DNA of 32,220 bases from Johnsonella ignava ATCC 51276 (lineage in GTDB: Bacteria; Bacillota; Clostridia; Lachnospirales; Lachnospiraceae): the NCBI RefSeq assembly GCF_000235445.1, contig NZ_JH378838.1, positions 39,602-71,821 of the forward strand, given 5' to 3'. Under the pieces are notes generated by a model. The model saw only the letters and a list, made by a program, of their open reading frames with translations. It ran no database searches and was not told the DNA's origin. Below, in pieces: positions 14,454 through 22,587 of this stretch. Numbering within the stretch: position 1 is the first letter of the stretch; each line of letters opens with the position of its first letter. Made by a program: the position numbers and the translations under genes.

Positions 14454-15872
14454 TTATTTTCCCATACAAAATTTTGAAAATATTTCATCTATAAGATCTT
14501 CTGATACTCTTTCACCTATTATACTACCCAGATTTTCATATGCCTCCATAAGATCTATTGAAAAAAAATCTTCAGGAACATTATTCTCCATTCCCTGCAA
14601 AACTGATTTTATGGAATTTTGTGCATTTAAAAGAGCCTCTTTATGTCTTATATTTGTTATAAATATATGGTCATTAAAATCAATCTCTATACTAATATTT
14701 TTTTTCTCATCAGATGTTTTTTTATAAAACTTTTTCTTTATCACTTCCTCAAGTTCTTCAAGCCCGCAGGCTTCTCTTGCTGAAAACATAACTACATCCA
14801 TATTGGTGATTTTTTTAATATCTTCCTTTGAAGTTACATTCTTTTTATCTGATTTATTTAATAGTATTAATGACTTTATATCTGAATTCTCAATATCTTT
14901 TATAATTTGAGTGTCTTCTTCATTTATTTCTTCCGAACTGTCAATTACACATATTATCAGATCCGCTTCTTTTGCAGCATCCCTTGCTTTTTCCATACCT
15001 ATATTTTCAAGCGGATCATCGCTTTTTCTTATACCTGCGGTATCGGTTATTTTTAAATTAATACCTGCCATCCTTATATGTTCGCTTATCATATCCCTTG
15101 TAGTTCCGGGTATATCACTTACAATGGCACTTTCTCTTCCTGAAAGCAGATTAAGTACAGAAGATTTCCCTACGTTAGGTCTTCCTAGTATAACTGTTTT
15201 TATACCTTCTTTTATAATCTTTCCATTTTCACTGCTTTCTAAAAGCTTTTGTATATCATTACTTATCTGAAGTATTTTTTCATATAGACGATTTCTATTT
15301 TCACTTTCTTCAAAATCATAATGTTCAGGATCATCAGCCGCTGCATCTATAAAGGCAGCCTCCTCAAGTATTTTTTTTCTTATACTTATTATTTTGTCCT
15401 TCAATTTTCCATTAAGCTGTGCCAACGCCGATTTTAATGCATATGAATTTTGAGCTTCTATTATATCAATAACCGATTCGGCACCGGACAAATCAATCCT
15501 GCCGTTTAAAAATGCTCTTTTTGTAAATTCTCCGGGCTGAGCCGTATTTGCACCTGCTTTTATAAGTTGCAGGAGTATACTCTGCATTACTATACTCCCA
15601 CCATGACAGTTTATTTCTACACAATCTTCTCCGGTATAAGTTCTAGGTGATTTCATGACGCTTACCATCACCTCATCTATGATTTCTCCGTTTTCAAGAT
15701 CTGTTATATGCCCGTAATTAATTGTATGACTTTTAACTTCCGACAGACTTTTTTTTCCTCTATATATTTTATCAGCTATAAAAATCGCCTCATCTCCGCT
15801 CACTCTTATTATTCCGATACCTCCTTCTCCAACAGGAGTTGCCGCCGCCGCTATAGTATCATTTATTTTCAA
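14454..15872 (-). CDS. mnmE: tRNA modification GTPase MnmE (TrmE)
   Basis: A 472-residue dimeric GTPase, partner of MnmG. It has an N-terminal tetrahydrofolate-binding domain (to about 120), a helical domain, and an embedded G domain with GRPNVGKSS (230-238), the TTRD switch (257-260), DTAG (277-280) and NKSD (339-342). The C-terminal catalytic cysteine motif is CMGK (469-472; usually CIGK). The start appears to be TTG (15870-15872), eight bases after AGGAG. A GC-rich repeat region separates it from jag. Confidence 0.96.
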   Translation of the reverse strand: MKINDTIAAAATPVGEGGIGIIRVSGDEAIFIADKIYRGKKSLSEVKSHTINYGHITDLENGEIIDEVMVSVMKSPRTYTGEDCVEINCHGGSIVMQSILLQLIKAGANTAQPGEFTKRAFLNGRIDLSGAESVIDIIEAQNSYALKSALAQLNGKLKDKIISIRKKILEEAAFIDAAADDPEHYDFEESENRNRLYEKILQISNDIQKLLESSENGKIIKEGIKTVILGRPNVGKSSVLNLLSGRESAIVSDIPGTTRDMISEHIRMAGINLKITDTAGIRKSDDPLENIGMEKARDAAKEADLIICVIDSSEEINEEDTQIIKDIENSDIKSLILLNKSDKKNVTSKEDIKKITNMDVVMFSAREACGLEELEEVIKKKFYKKTSDEKKNISIEIDFNDHIFITNIRHKEALLNAQNSIKSVLQGMENNVPEDFFSIDLMEAYENLGSIIGERVSEDLIDEIFSKFCMGK

Positions 15873-16128
15873 ATTTATATCTCCTATTTACATTACAATT
15901 GAATTATTTTTTTTATATAATCGAAATACCCCGCTGCAAGCAACGGGGCATCTAAATTCTTCTTACGCCCCAGATACCGGGGTATTTCACTCTTATAGCA
16001 GTCGCCATATATGCAGGCAATCTCACTATATGGATCACTACAAAAATAAAATATAAAATATCTTATAATAATATATTTATATTATATACCGAAAAAAATT
16101 TTAAAATCATATAATTCATAAAATTTTT
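15873..16128. other. mnmE-jag spacer with nested inverted repeats
   Basis: This 256-base gap breaks an otherwise tight cluster and holds GC-rich inverted repeats (15923-15988) plus a smaller one (CCATATA at 16005-16011 with TATATGG at 16027-16033). It stands out from the AT-rich surroundings. No coding potential was recognised. Confidence 0.6.
15923..15988. repeat. Nested GC-rich inverted repeats
   Basis: Outer arms GAAATACCCCG (15923-15933) and CGGGGTATTTC (15978-15988) are perfect 11-bp complements. Inside them CCCCG (15929-15933) can instead pair with CGGGG (15944-15948) around CTGCAAGCAA, and CCCC (15968-15971) with GGGG (15979-15982). Several exclusive folds are therefore possible. It may be a REP-like or IS200/IS605-derived remnant, or an RNA switch ahead of mnmE. 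Confidence 0.75.
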
Positions 16129-17283
16129 TTACTCATCAGTTTCAGATCTAAAATCAGATCCTTCATTATCTTTATCAGATCTGTCATTTTTATTTATTTT
16201 ATCATTTTTATGCAAATATCCTCTGGCATTATTGCGACTGAAATCCTTTTTTGAATTTCCTTTACTGTGATGACCCCTTTTAGAATTACCTTTATAAGCT
16301 ATAGTTATATATCTATTCGGATCCTCACCCTCACTTAATGTCGATATGGTATGATAATTTTGTAAAGCACTGTGTATAATCCTTCTCTCATAAGGATTCA
16401 TAGGTTCAAGTGAAAAAGGTTTTTTCGTCTTTTTAACTTTAGCAGCTATATTTCTTGCAAGACCTTCAAGTCTCTCTTTTCTCCTTTGCCTGTAATTCTG
16501 TGTATCAAGTTTTACTCTTATATAGGATTCAGTGTCTCTATTAACTACAAGGCTTAAAAGATATTGGAATGAATCGAGGGTTTTTCCTCTTTTTCCAATA
16601 AGTATACCAAGATCATCATCACTTTTAATTAATATAAAAATCTCATTGTCATTAAAATCAAACTCAAATACAGTCTCAGCAGTAATACCCATACTTGCAA
16701 GAAGCTTTTTCAGAAAATCTTCACCTTTTAAAATTATTTTATCCGCTTCTTCTTTACTGTAAACCTTTTTCACCCATTTTTTAGATTCAAATTCGTCATA
16801 TACATCATCAAGCTTACCATCTGAACTTTCTGAAATATCTGAATTATCATTATTTTGTTTTTCGGATTTATGGTTAAGTTCTTCTTTTTTTCTTTCAAAA
16901 TTTATAACATTATTGTCATTCTCTATTGTAGAAGATGCTTTATTATAGCTTTCTTCATGTTTTTTATTGTTTTCTAAAGAAGCCTGCTTTTTTTCAGATA
17001 AACTTATATTATCTTCTAAAACTGAAATTTCTTTTTTTAATAATTCACTTTTATTTTTACGTGTTTTATCTTTTAACAAATCACTTAATGTTTTTTCTTT
17101 ATCATCCCTGTCCTTTAAACTTGCTTCTATAACCCAGGGTTTTCCTCCTATTATACCTAAAAACCCATTTGTTCCTTCTTCAATTATATCAACTTTTACA
17201 TTTTCACTGCTGGTTTGAAGTTCTAAAAGAGCCTTTGTAACAGCCTCATCATAATTCTTTGCAGATACTCTAATCTTATCCAA
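16129..17283 (-). CDS. jag: RNA-binding protein KhpB/Jag (Jag-N, KH and R3H domains)
   Basis: A 384-residue single-stranded nucleic acid-binding protein; in Firmicutes KhpB works with KhpA in post-transcriptional control of cell elongation. It has an N-terminal Jag-N domain (1-52, with GFLGIIGGKPW), a long charged low-complexity linker (about 55-175), a KH domain with the GxxG loop in LIGKRGKTL (228-236) and an R3H domain (Arg300-x3-His304). A basic Ser/Lys/Asn/Asp-rich tail (about 330-384) is an extension not always present. The start appears to be TTG (17281-17283) with AGGAGG six bases upstream. It follows yidC by 20 bases. Confidence 0.93.
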   Translation of the reverse strand: MDKIRVSAKNYDEAVTKALLELQTSSENVKVDIIEEGTNGFLGIIGGKPWVIEASLKDRDDKEKTLSDLLKDKTRKNKSELLKKEISVLEDNISLSEKKQASLENNKKHEESYNKASSTIENDNNVINFERKKEELNHKSEKQNNDNSDISESSDGKLDDVYDEFESKKWVKKVYSKEEADKIILKGEDFLKKLLASMGITAETVFEFDFNDNEIFILIKSDDDLGILIGKRGKTLDSFQYLLSLVVNRDTESYIRVKLDTQNYRQRRKERLEGLARNIAAKVKKTKKPFSLEPMNPYERRIIHSALQNYHTISTLSEGEDPNRYITIAYKGNSKRGHHSKGNSKKDFSRNNARGYLHKNDKINKNDRSDKDNEGSDFRSETDE

Positions 17284-17303
17284 TTTAAGCCTCCTTAATA
17301 CCT

Positions 17304-18623
17304 TTATTCACCATCTTTAACATCTTCATCCTCTATGGAAGCCGCCGTTTTATTTTTTTTACCGTTCTTTTTCTGACTGATTTTTTCATTATAAGCAGCA
17401 ACCATATTTGCTTTTGAAGCTATAGATCCCGGTTTTGCATTCTTTTTATAATACTCTGTTGAACTTGCAATTATTTCCTGTTTTCTTTTTTCCTCCTCCT
17501 CATCTTTTTTAACGGTTGTATCGGTGTTAATTGCCTTTGATATAGCTTTTTTATTTATAGTTTCAGGCGGAAGTCCTTTTTTTGCTCTCTTTTCATTTTT
17601 CTTTTTAAGATTTTCTTCAATTAATACCTGAACATCTATCTTATCAAGATGTTTATTTATAAAATACTGCTGTACTATACGGCTTAATGCTGATATTATC
17701 CAATATATACCGACACCTGCCGGAAGTATAAAACAAAAATATACTGACATAAGCGGCATCACATTTGTCATAGTTTTCATCTGCTGTGCCATAGAATTTT
17801 CATCAGATGCAGACTGCTGTGCACTCGTACCGGTACTCATAAGCTTTGCTGAAAGCCATTGTGTAACTCCGGCAAGCACAGGTATAATCCATGCCAAACT
17901 GGGCGTCCAACCCTGAAACGGGCTTGTAGCAAGATTAATACCTAAAAACTCATTCATCTTTTCAATTACAGGCACATTATTCATAAGCTGTTGTGATAAT
18001 TCTGAAGCAGAAGAAAATGCATTTTTTATATCTGCCCAGTCAACAGGTGTAAATTTATATAAAAGATCTATTACCCTGTTCATATTGGTATAATCTATCT
18101 TATCAACCGGAAGCTTATGTTTTACAGCATAGCTGCTTAAAGTATCTATATATCCCGACTGCTTCATCATCAAAGAAGCTATCTGTTCAAAATATACTTT
18201 TACACTGGGTACATATGCAGGTATCCTTAATATTACCTGATAGAGTGCAAGCAATATAGGCATCTGTATAAGCATTTGTGCACAGCCTCCAACCATACTT
18301 GTGCCATATTTATCATAAACCGCCTGAGTTTCTTTTTGCAGTTTTATGGCGGTTTCGCTGTCATTTTTTCCTTTATATTTTTTTTGTATAGCCTGTATTT
18401 CAGGCTGCATTACAGCCATAAGCTTTGACGATCTTTGCTGTTTTATAGTCAACGGAAGCATTAACAGGTTTATAATTATTGTAAATATAATAATACACAA
18501 ACCTATATTTGTTATTCCCAGAGCAGCTGTAACTCTGAAAATTATATCCATTATCATTCCAAGTACATCAGACACCCAACCTATTACAGGTGTATTTATC
18601 TTAGTTAATATAATCAGCTCCAA
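17304..18623 (-). CDS. yidC: Membrane protein insertase YidC/OxaA
   Basis: About 439 residues with five hydrophobic segments in the YidC/Oxa1 arrangement; it inserts membrane proteins with or without SecYEG. Family features are LGITNIGLCIIIFTIIINLLM near the start, the KQQRSSKLMAVMQPEIQ cytoplasmic hairpin, GGCAQMLIQMPIL and ILPAGVGIYWIISALSRI. No lipobox is seen. The C-terminal tail (about 100 residues) is long and lysine-rich, fitting ribosome contact. An in-frame ATG lies at 18650 but has no ribosome binding site; GGAGG sits inside the coding frame just before a TTG at 18623, which is preferred here. Confidence 0.92.
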   Translation of the reverse strand: MELIILTKINTPVIGWVSDVLGMIMDIIFRVTAALGITNIGLCIIIFTIIINLLMLPLTIKQQRSSKLMAVMQPEIQAIQKKYKGKNDSETAIKLQKETQAVYDKYGTSMVGGCAQMLIQMPILLALYQVILRIPAYVPSVKVYFEQIASLMMKQSGYIDTLSSYAVKHKLPVDKIDYTNMNRVIDLLYKFTPVDWADIKNAFSSASELSQQLMNNVPVIEKMNEFLGINLATSPFQGWTPSLAWIIPVLAGVTQWLSAKLMSTGTSAQQSASDENSMAQQMKTMTNVMPLMSVYFCFILPAGVGIYWIISALSRIVQQYFINKHLDKIDVQVLIEENLKKKNEKRAKKGLPPETINKKAISKAINTDTTVKKDEEEEKRKQEIIASSTEYYKKNAKPGSIASKANMVAAYNEKISQKKNGKKNKTAASIEDEDVKDGE

Positions 18624-18688
18624 ATTCTTTCCTCCAGAAAATAAACTCATTTTTATAAATTAACAGTAATTCTATATTAAATACTGCT

Positions 18689-18931
18689 TTATATTAAAGG
18701 ATCGTATCCTCCCTTTGAAAACGGATTGCATCTGAGTATCCTCCAAAAAGCTAAGATACCTCCTTTTAAAATTCCATATTTTTCTATTGCAAGTATTGCA
18801 TATTCCGAACATGTAGGAGTATATATACAGTGAGTTCTCCATTTTAATCGTGATAAATATTTTCTATAAAAATTTATTAAATATATAATGATTTTTTTCG
18901 TATACAAATTAATATTTTTTATAACTCTCAT
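18689..18931 (-). CDS. yidD: Membrane protein insertion efficiency factor YidD
   Basis: An 80-residue protein that aids YidC-dependent insertion. The N-terminal amphipathic segment IIIYLINFYRKYLS is followed by the family core CIYTPTCSEYAILAIEKYG, then LRCNPFSKGGYDPL. The start chosen is the ATG at 18931, eight bases after AAAGGAG. Its position between rnpA and yidC is the usual one. Confidence 0.95.
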   Translation of the reverse strand: MRVIKNINLYTKKIIIYLINFYRKYLSRLKWRTHCIYTPTCSEYAILAIEKYGILKGGILAFWRILRCNPFSKGGYDPLI

Positions 18932-18963
18932 ATTCAAAACTCCTTTAGCAGCTTTGTTCGATC

Positions 18964-19341
18964 TTATTTATTTCTCAACCGGAATCTGCTGTAAAGATGC
19001 ATAAACGAATCCCTGAGTTTATTATATTCAAGTACAGCTGCATCTTTTCTTACTATTATAACTATATCATAATACATATTCAATTGATTATTTTTATACT
19101 CGTTTTCTATATACTTTTTATATCCTGAAATATCAAGTTTAAAGATTTCTCTTAACTGCCTTGTAATCTTATGCCTTATAACGCTGTTTCCAACTTTTTT
19201 TGATATTGAGATACCAAGCCTGTTTTCAGAGTATGTATTTTTCAGTATATACATAACAAGAAACTTATTTCCGTAGGATATACCATTATCATATACCCTT
19301 TTAAAATCACTTCCTGACTTTAATGAAGGAAATTTTCTCAT
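18964..19341 (-). CDS. rnpA: Ribonuclease P protein component RnpA
   Basis: A 125-residue basic protein that binds the RNase P RNA and helps process tRNA 5' ends. The RNR signature region is at 40-65 (NRLGISISKKVG, then NSVIRHKITRQLRE), with the usual arginines partly replaced by His and Thr. The N-terminal SLKSGSDFKRVYDNG is typical. No clear ribosome binding site precedes the ATG, so translation may depend on the upstream leader. A terminator-like hairpin sits in the gap from rpmH. Confidence 0.94.
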   Translation of the reverse strand: MRKFPSLKSGSDFKRVYDNGISYGNKFLVMYILKNTYSENRLGISISKKVGNSVIRHKITRQLREIFKLDISGYKKYIENEYKNNQLNMYYDIVIIVRKDAAVLEYNKLRDSFMHLYSRFRLRNK

Positions 19342-19390
19342 AAGCCCGAACTTATACCTGTCCTTTCTGCCATATAAAATCCTATGTAAG

Positions 19391-19420
19391 AAAAATAGGG
19401 ACAGTCATCAGACTATCCCT
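19391..19420 (-). terminator. Terminator or attenuator between rpmH and rnpA
   Basis: On the minus strand AGGGATAGT (19412-19420) pairs with ACTGTCCCT (19397-19405) around a 6-base loop, with one G-T pair, and is followed by ATTTTT. It would limit read-through from the strong rpmH promoter into rnpA, matching the much larger need for L34 than for RnpA. Confidence 0.75.
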
Positions 19421-19445
19421 GCGTAATCTTCGACAGATAAAAAAT

Positions 19446-19580
19446 CTATGCCGATATCCTTGCTCTCCCTTTAGCCCTTCTTGCAGAAAGTACCTTTCTA
19501 CCGCCAGGTGTACTCATTCTAGCCCTAAAACCGTGTACTCTTGCCCTCTTTCTTTTCTTTGGCTGAAAAGTCATTTTCAT
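19446..19580 (-). CDS. rpmH: 50S ribosomal protein L34
   Basis: A 44-residue, very basic protein beginning MKMTFQPKKRKRARVHGF and containing the RMSTPGGRKVLSARRAKGR signature of bacterial L34. It is a structural protein of the large ribosomal subunit. Length and sequence are those of the family. An AAAGGGG motif lies 12 bases before the ATG at 19580; an alternative ATG two codons later is possible. It heads the rpmH-rnpA-yidD-yidC-jag cluster beside oriC and has its own promoter. Confidence 0.97.
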   Translation of the reverse strand: MKMTFQPKKRKRARVHGFRARMSTPGGRKVLSARRAKGRARISA

Positions 19581-19652
19581 GGTTAAACACCCCTTTCTGT
19601 CTACTATTAATGATATTATTATGTGTCCGTATTTTGGAGGACATTCGCAACC

Positions 19653-19681
19653 ATTATATAGAAACGATATACTTTAGTCAA
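19653..19681 (-). promoter_or_regulatory. Promoter of rpmH
   Basis: On the minus strand TTGACT (19676-19681) and TATAAT (19653-19658) are separated by exactly 17 bases. It lies about 75 bases upstream of rpmH; the leader contains a short hairpin (TGTCC and GGACA). Confidence 0.8.
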
Positions 19682-19695
19682 GCATATATTAACTG

Positions 19696-20331
19696 CTACA
19701 TTGAATTTTTATACTTTATAAGTGCATTTGATACGGCAAATGTAATCAGCGAAGATACAACAGCTTCAAGAATCCCCTGTGTTCCTATAATACCAACTAT
19801 GTACATAGGCAAATGCTCTACCGGCAGAGGATTTTTCATAGAACCTGAATACTCATTTCTAAAAAGCAGGTAAATAAACAGCATTACAAAAATTGTATTT
19901 ACCATAGAACCTAAAGCTCCTGCCGCTGCGAGTCCGGTTTTTTCATGATTTGAATTTTTAAAAGCCTTATATACATAATATGCCACAATACCTATAAGAA
20001 TTCTGGGAACAAAACATACTATAATACTTTTATATCCTCCATGAAATCCTCCTACACTTATAAAAGGTGAAAAACAAAAAGACGTTGCATTAGGCATAAA
20101 AGTATTTTTCCACATACTTGCAAGCCCAAAAAAAAGACCGAGACAAGCACCATAATAAGGTCCAAGCATTACAGCACCTATTATAACTGTAATATGCACA
20201 ATAGTAGCATTCATCACTCCCACAGGTATAAATCCTAGAAAAGGCACAACTGTCTGTATAGCTATAATTGCGGCAAATACTGACATAAGTACCATATTTT
20301 GGGTGTTTTTACTTTTCTTGTGTTTTTCCAT
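19696..20331 (-). CDS. ECF transporter substrate-binding (S) component, possibly for pantothenate
   Basis: About 211 residues with roughly six membrane segments. The pattern VVPFLGFIPVGVMNATIVH, then IIGAVMLGPYYGACLGLFFG and the Asn/Thr-rich KNTFMPNATSF loop is typical of ECF S components. It resembles the PanT-like group in my memory, but the vitamin is not certain. It would work with the same shared energy-coupling module as BioY. The start is placed at the ATG at 20331 with GGAG five bases before it; the ATG at 20370 lacks a ribosome binding site. It has its own promoter facing away from oriC. Confidence 0.78.
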   Translation of the reverse strand: MEKHKKSKNTQNMVLMSVFAAIIAIQTVVPFLGFIPVGVMNATIVHITVIIGAVMLGPYYGACLGLFFGLASMWKNTFMPNATSFCFSPFISVGGFHGGYKSIIVCFVPRILIGIVAYYVYKAFKNSNHEKTGLAAAGALGSMVNTIFVMLFIYLLFRNEYSGSMKNPLPVEHLPMYIVGIIGTQGILEAVVSSLITFAVSNALIKYKNSM

Positions 20332-20404
20332 TCCTTCTCCATTTTTCCTTGAATTTTTCAATAAAAACATGCTTTGATGCTGATATATAATTTTTATCGG
20401 CTAC

Positions 20405-20433
20405 ATTATAGCAGACCGACCTTTTTTATACAA
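20405..20433 (-). promoter_or_regulatory. Promoter of the ECF S-component gene
   Basis: On the minus strand TTGTAT (20428-20433) and TATAAT (20405-20410) are 17 bases apart, about 75 bases before the ATG at 20331. Confidence 0.65.
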
Positions 20434-21016
20434 CTTTTCATTAAGTATATTTTATAATAATCGTATGGTATAAACCGGATACATTATATGAATACCGGAT
20501 TGTACATAATAAAGATATATATAATAAAGCTGCGATACAATATGTCAAATGTCTGTTATCAGATATTCCGGTACAGACTTACAAACTGCCGGGCTGTTTT
20601 TCTCCTCTACTAATATAATTTATAATTTTAACTTGTCAACATCTTTATTAACATTTTTTACATTTTTTTATATTATTAACTTTATTAACATTTATCAACA
20701 TTTGTTCATAATGTGTTGATAACTATATTTTTTTCTGTTGATTACATCTTTAAAATCTATTCCAAGTCTTTATTTTTCTATGTTTTCAGTCTTTATACTT
20801 TTTATCAATATTATGTTTATTATTTTTTAATAACATATTCTCAACTTATATTATCAACATATATTTACTTTATTAACTTAAATTCACTTTAAATCCACAT
20901 ATTTATCCACATATTTGTTGACAGCTTTTTTTATTTTATTGATATGCTCATTTTTTTTTGTTATAATTATCTAATCAAAAGTAAGCGCCATATAAAGAAG
21001 GGAAGTTTACATATTT
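20434..21016. other. oriC: Chromosomal replication origin (oriC)
   Basis: An AT-rich gap directly upstream of dnaA, at the point where gene orientation changes from minus to plus. It has an exact DnaA box TTATCCACA at 20903-20911 and near-matches: TTATCAACA at 20692-20700 and 20851-20859, its complement at 20714-20722, TTATTAACA at 20645-20653 and 20682-20690, TTATCAATA at 20802-20810 and AAATCCACA at 20891-20899. The T-rich stretch after 20920 could be the unwinding element. Three CCGGAT-like motifs near 20475-20575 stand out at its left side. Confidence 0.85.
20939..20967 (+). promoter_or_regulatory. Promoter of dnaA
   Basis: TTGATA (20939-20944) and TATAAT (20962-20967) are separated by 17 bases. 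The exact DnaA box at 20903-20911 lies just upstream, which fits autoregulation by DnaA. Confidence 0.7.
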
Positions 21017-22408
21017 ATGAATGAAAAGCTGGAGACTATAAAGTCCAGATGGGAAGATATTATTAAATTTTTAAAAGAGGAGCATGAACTTACCAACGTT
21101 TCCTACAATACATGGATAGTTCCTTTAAAACCATATAGCCTGATAAAAAATGACGATGGCAACTATGTACTTCATCTGGTTGCAAGAGAAGAAAAAACCC
21201 CTTTTATCAATTTTGTTCAGGGGAAGTATTCTCTTTTTCTTTCAGTAGCTGTTGAAGAGATAACCGGTATAAAATGTGAAATTATTATAGATACTGAAGA
21301 AAGTATACCAAAGCCGCATGAACATAATAAGCTTATAAACAGTAAGGCATATATAAACAGTTCAAAACTTGCAACGGCAAACCTGAATGAAAAATATAAG
21401 TTTAATACCTTTGTAGTAGGCAAAAATAATAATATAGCTCATGCCGCATCACTTGCAGTCGCAGAATCACCGGGTGAAATATACAATCCGCTTTTTATAT
21501 ATGGAGGTGTAGGACTTGGAAAAACCCATCTTATGCACTCAGTCGCACATTTTATTCTTGAAGAGAAAAACTCTGATGCCAGAGTTCTATATGTAACAAG
21601 CGAAACCTTTACAAATGAACTTATAGAATCTATAAGGAATGTTAATAACTCTACTGCTGATTTTAGAAATAAATATAGAAATATAGATGTTTTACTTATA
21701 GATGACATACAATTTATAATAGGCAAAGAAAGTACTCAGGAAGAGTTTTTCCATACCTTTAATGCACTTACAGGTGCAAAAAAACAGGTTATAATATCGT
21801 CTGACCGTCCTCCAAAAGATTTTGTAACACTTGAAGAAAGGCTTAAATCAAGATTTGAATCGGGACTTTCAGTTGATATACAGCCTCCTGACTATGAAAC
21901 AAGAATGGCAATTCTACATAAAAAAGAAGAACTTGAAAATATATCAATTGATGATGCTGTAGTACAGTATATAGCTGCCAATGTTAAAAGCAATATAAGA
22001 GAACTTGAGGGTGCTTTAAACCGTATGGTTGCAATGGGAAGACTTGGAAAGATAGATGTAACTCTTGAACTTGCACAGGAAACCCTTAAAGATATAATAA
22101 ACCCAAATGTGCCTGTGCTTATCACTCCCGAACATATAGCAAAAGTAGTTGCGGAACACTACCATATAAGTCTTGAGGATATTAAATCCAAAAAGAAAAC
22201 TTATGATATAGCATACCCCAGACAGATTGCAATGTACCTTTGCAGAAAAATGACAAGTGTACAGCTCAAATCAATAGGTCAGATGCTTGGAGGAAGAGAT
22301 CACAGTACTGTAATACACGGATATGAAAAAATTAAAAATGATCTTAAATACAACCCCGATCTTTCGGCTACAATTAATATCATTACAAAAAAATTGAATC
22401 CACAATAG
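21017..22408 (+). CDS. dnaA: Chromosomal replication initiator DnaA
   Basis: A 463-residue AAA+ ATPase that opens oriC and loads the helicase. Domain I (1-85) precedes a linker (about 95-125), the AAA+ domain with Walker A GGVGLGKT (163-170) and Walker B LLIDD (226-230), and domain IV with the DnaA-box-binding signature GGRDHSTVIHGYEKI (425-439). GGAAG lies 11 bases before the ATG. Length and layout are those of a complete protein. Confidence 0.98.
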   Translation: MNEKLETIKSRWEDIIKFLKEEHELTNVSYNTWIVPLKPYSLIKNDDGNYVLHLVAREEKTPFINFVQGKYSLFLSVAVEEITGIKCEIIIDTEESIPKPHEHNKLINSKAYINSSKLATANLNEKYKFNTFVVGKNNNIAHAASLAVAESPGEIYNPLFIYGGVGLGKTHLMHSVAHFILEEKNSDARVLYVTSETFTNELIESIRNVNNSTADFRNKYRNIDVLLIDDIQFIIGKESTQEEFFHTFNALTGAKKQVIISSDRPPKDFVTLEERLKSRFESGLSVDIQPPDYETRMAILHKKEELENISIDDAVVQYIAANVKSNIRELEGALNRMVAMGRLGKIDVTLELAQETLKDIINPNVPVLITPEHIAKVVAEHYHISLEDIKSKKKTYDIAYPRQIAMYLCRKMTSVQLKSIGQMLGGRDHSTVIHGYEKIKNDLKYNPDLSATINIITKKLNPQ

Positions 22409-22587
22409 TATATGTTAATCAACATGTATATAACATAAAAAATATATTTATAAACATACTTATCATCTTGAAAAACCTATATGAAAAGCCTGTTTTAATA
22501 TGTTATATACATACTAACACCACCTACTGCTATTAATACTGAATTATTATATATCTATATATAGATGAAAGGCTAAAATTAAATTTT
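22409..22587. other. dnaA-dnaN spacer with a large stem
   Basis: Arms ATGTATATAACAT (22424-22436) and ATGTTATATACAT (22500-22512) are perfect 13-bp complements around 63 bases. A weak DnaA-like site (GAATCCACA) ends the dnaA gene. No promoter was singled out. The only Shine-Dalgarno-like AAAGG is about 16 bases from the dnaN ATG. Confidence 0.5.
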
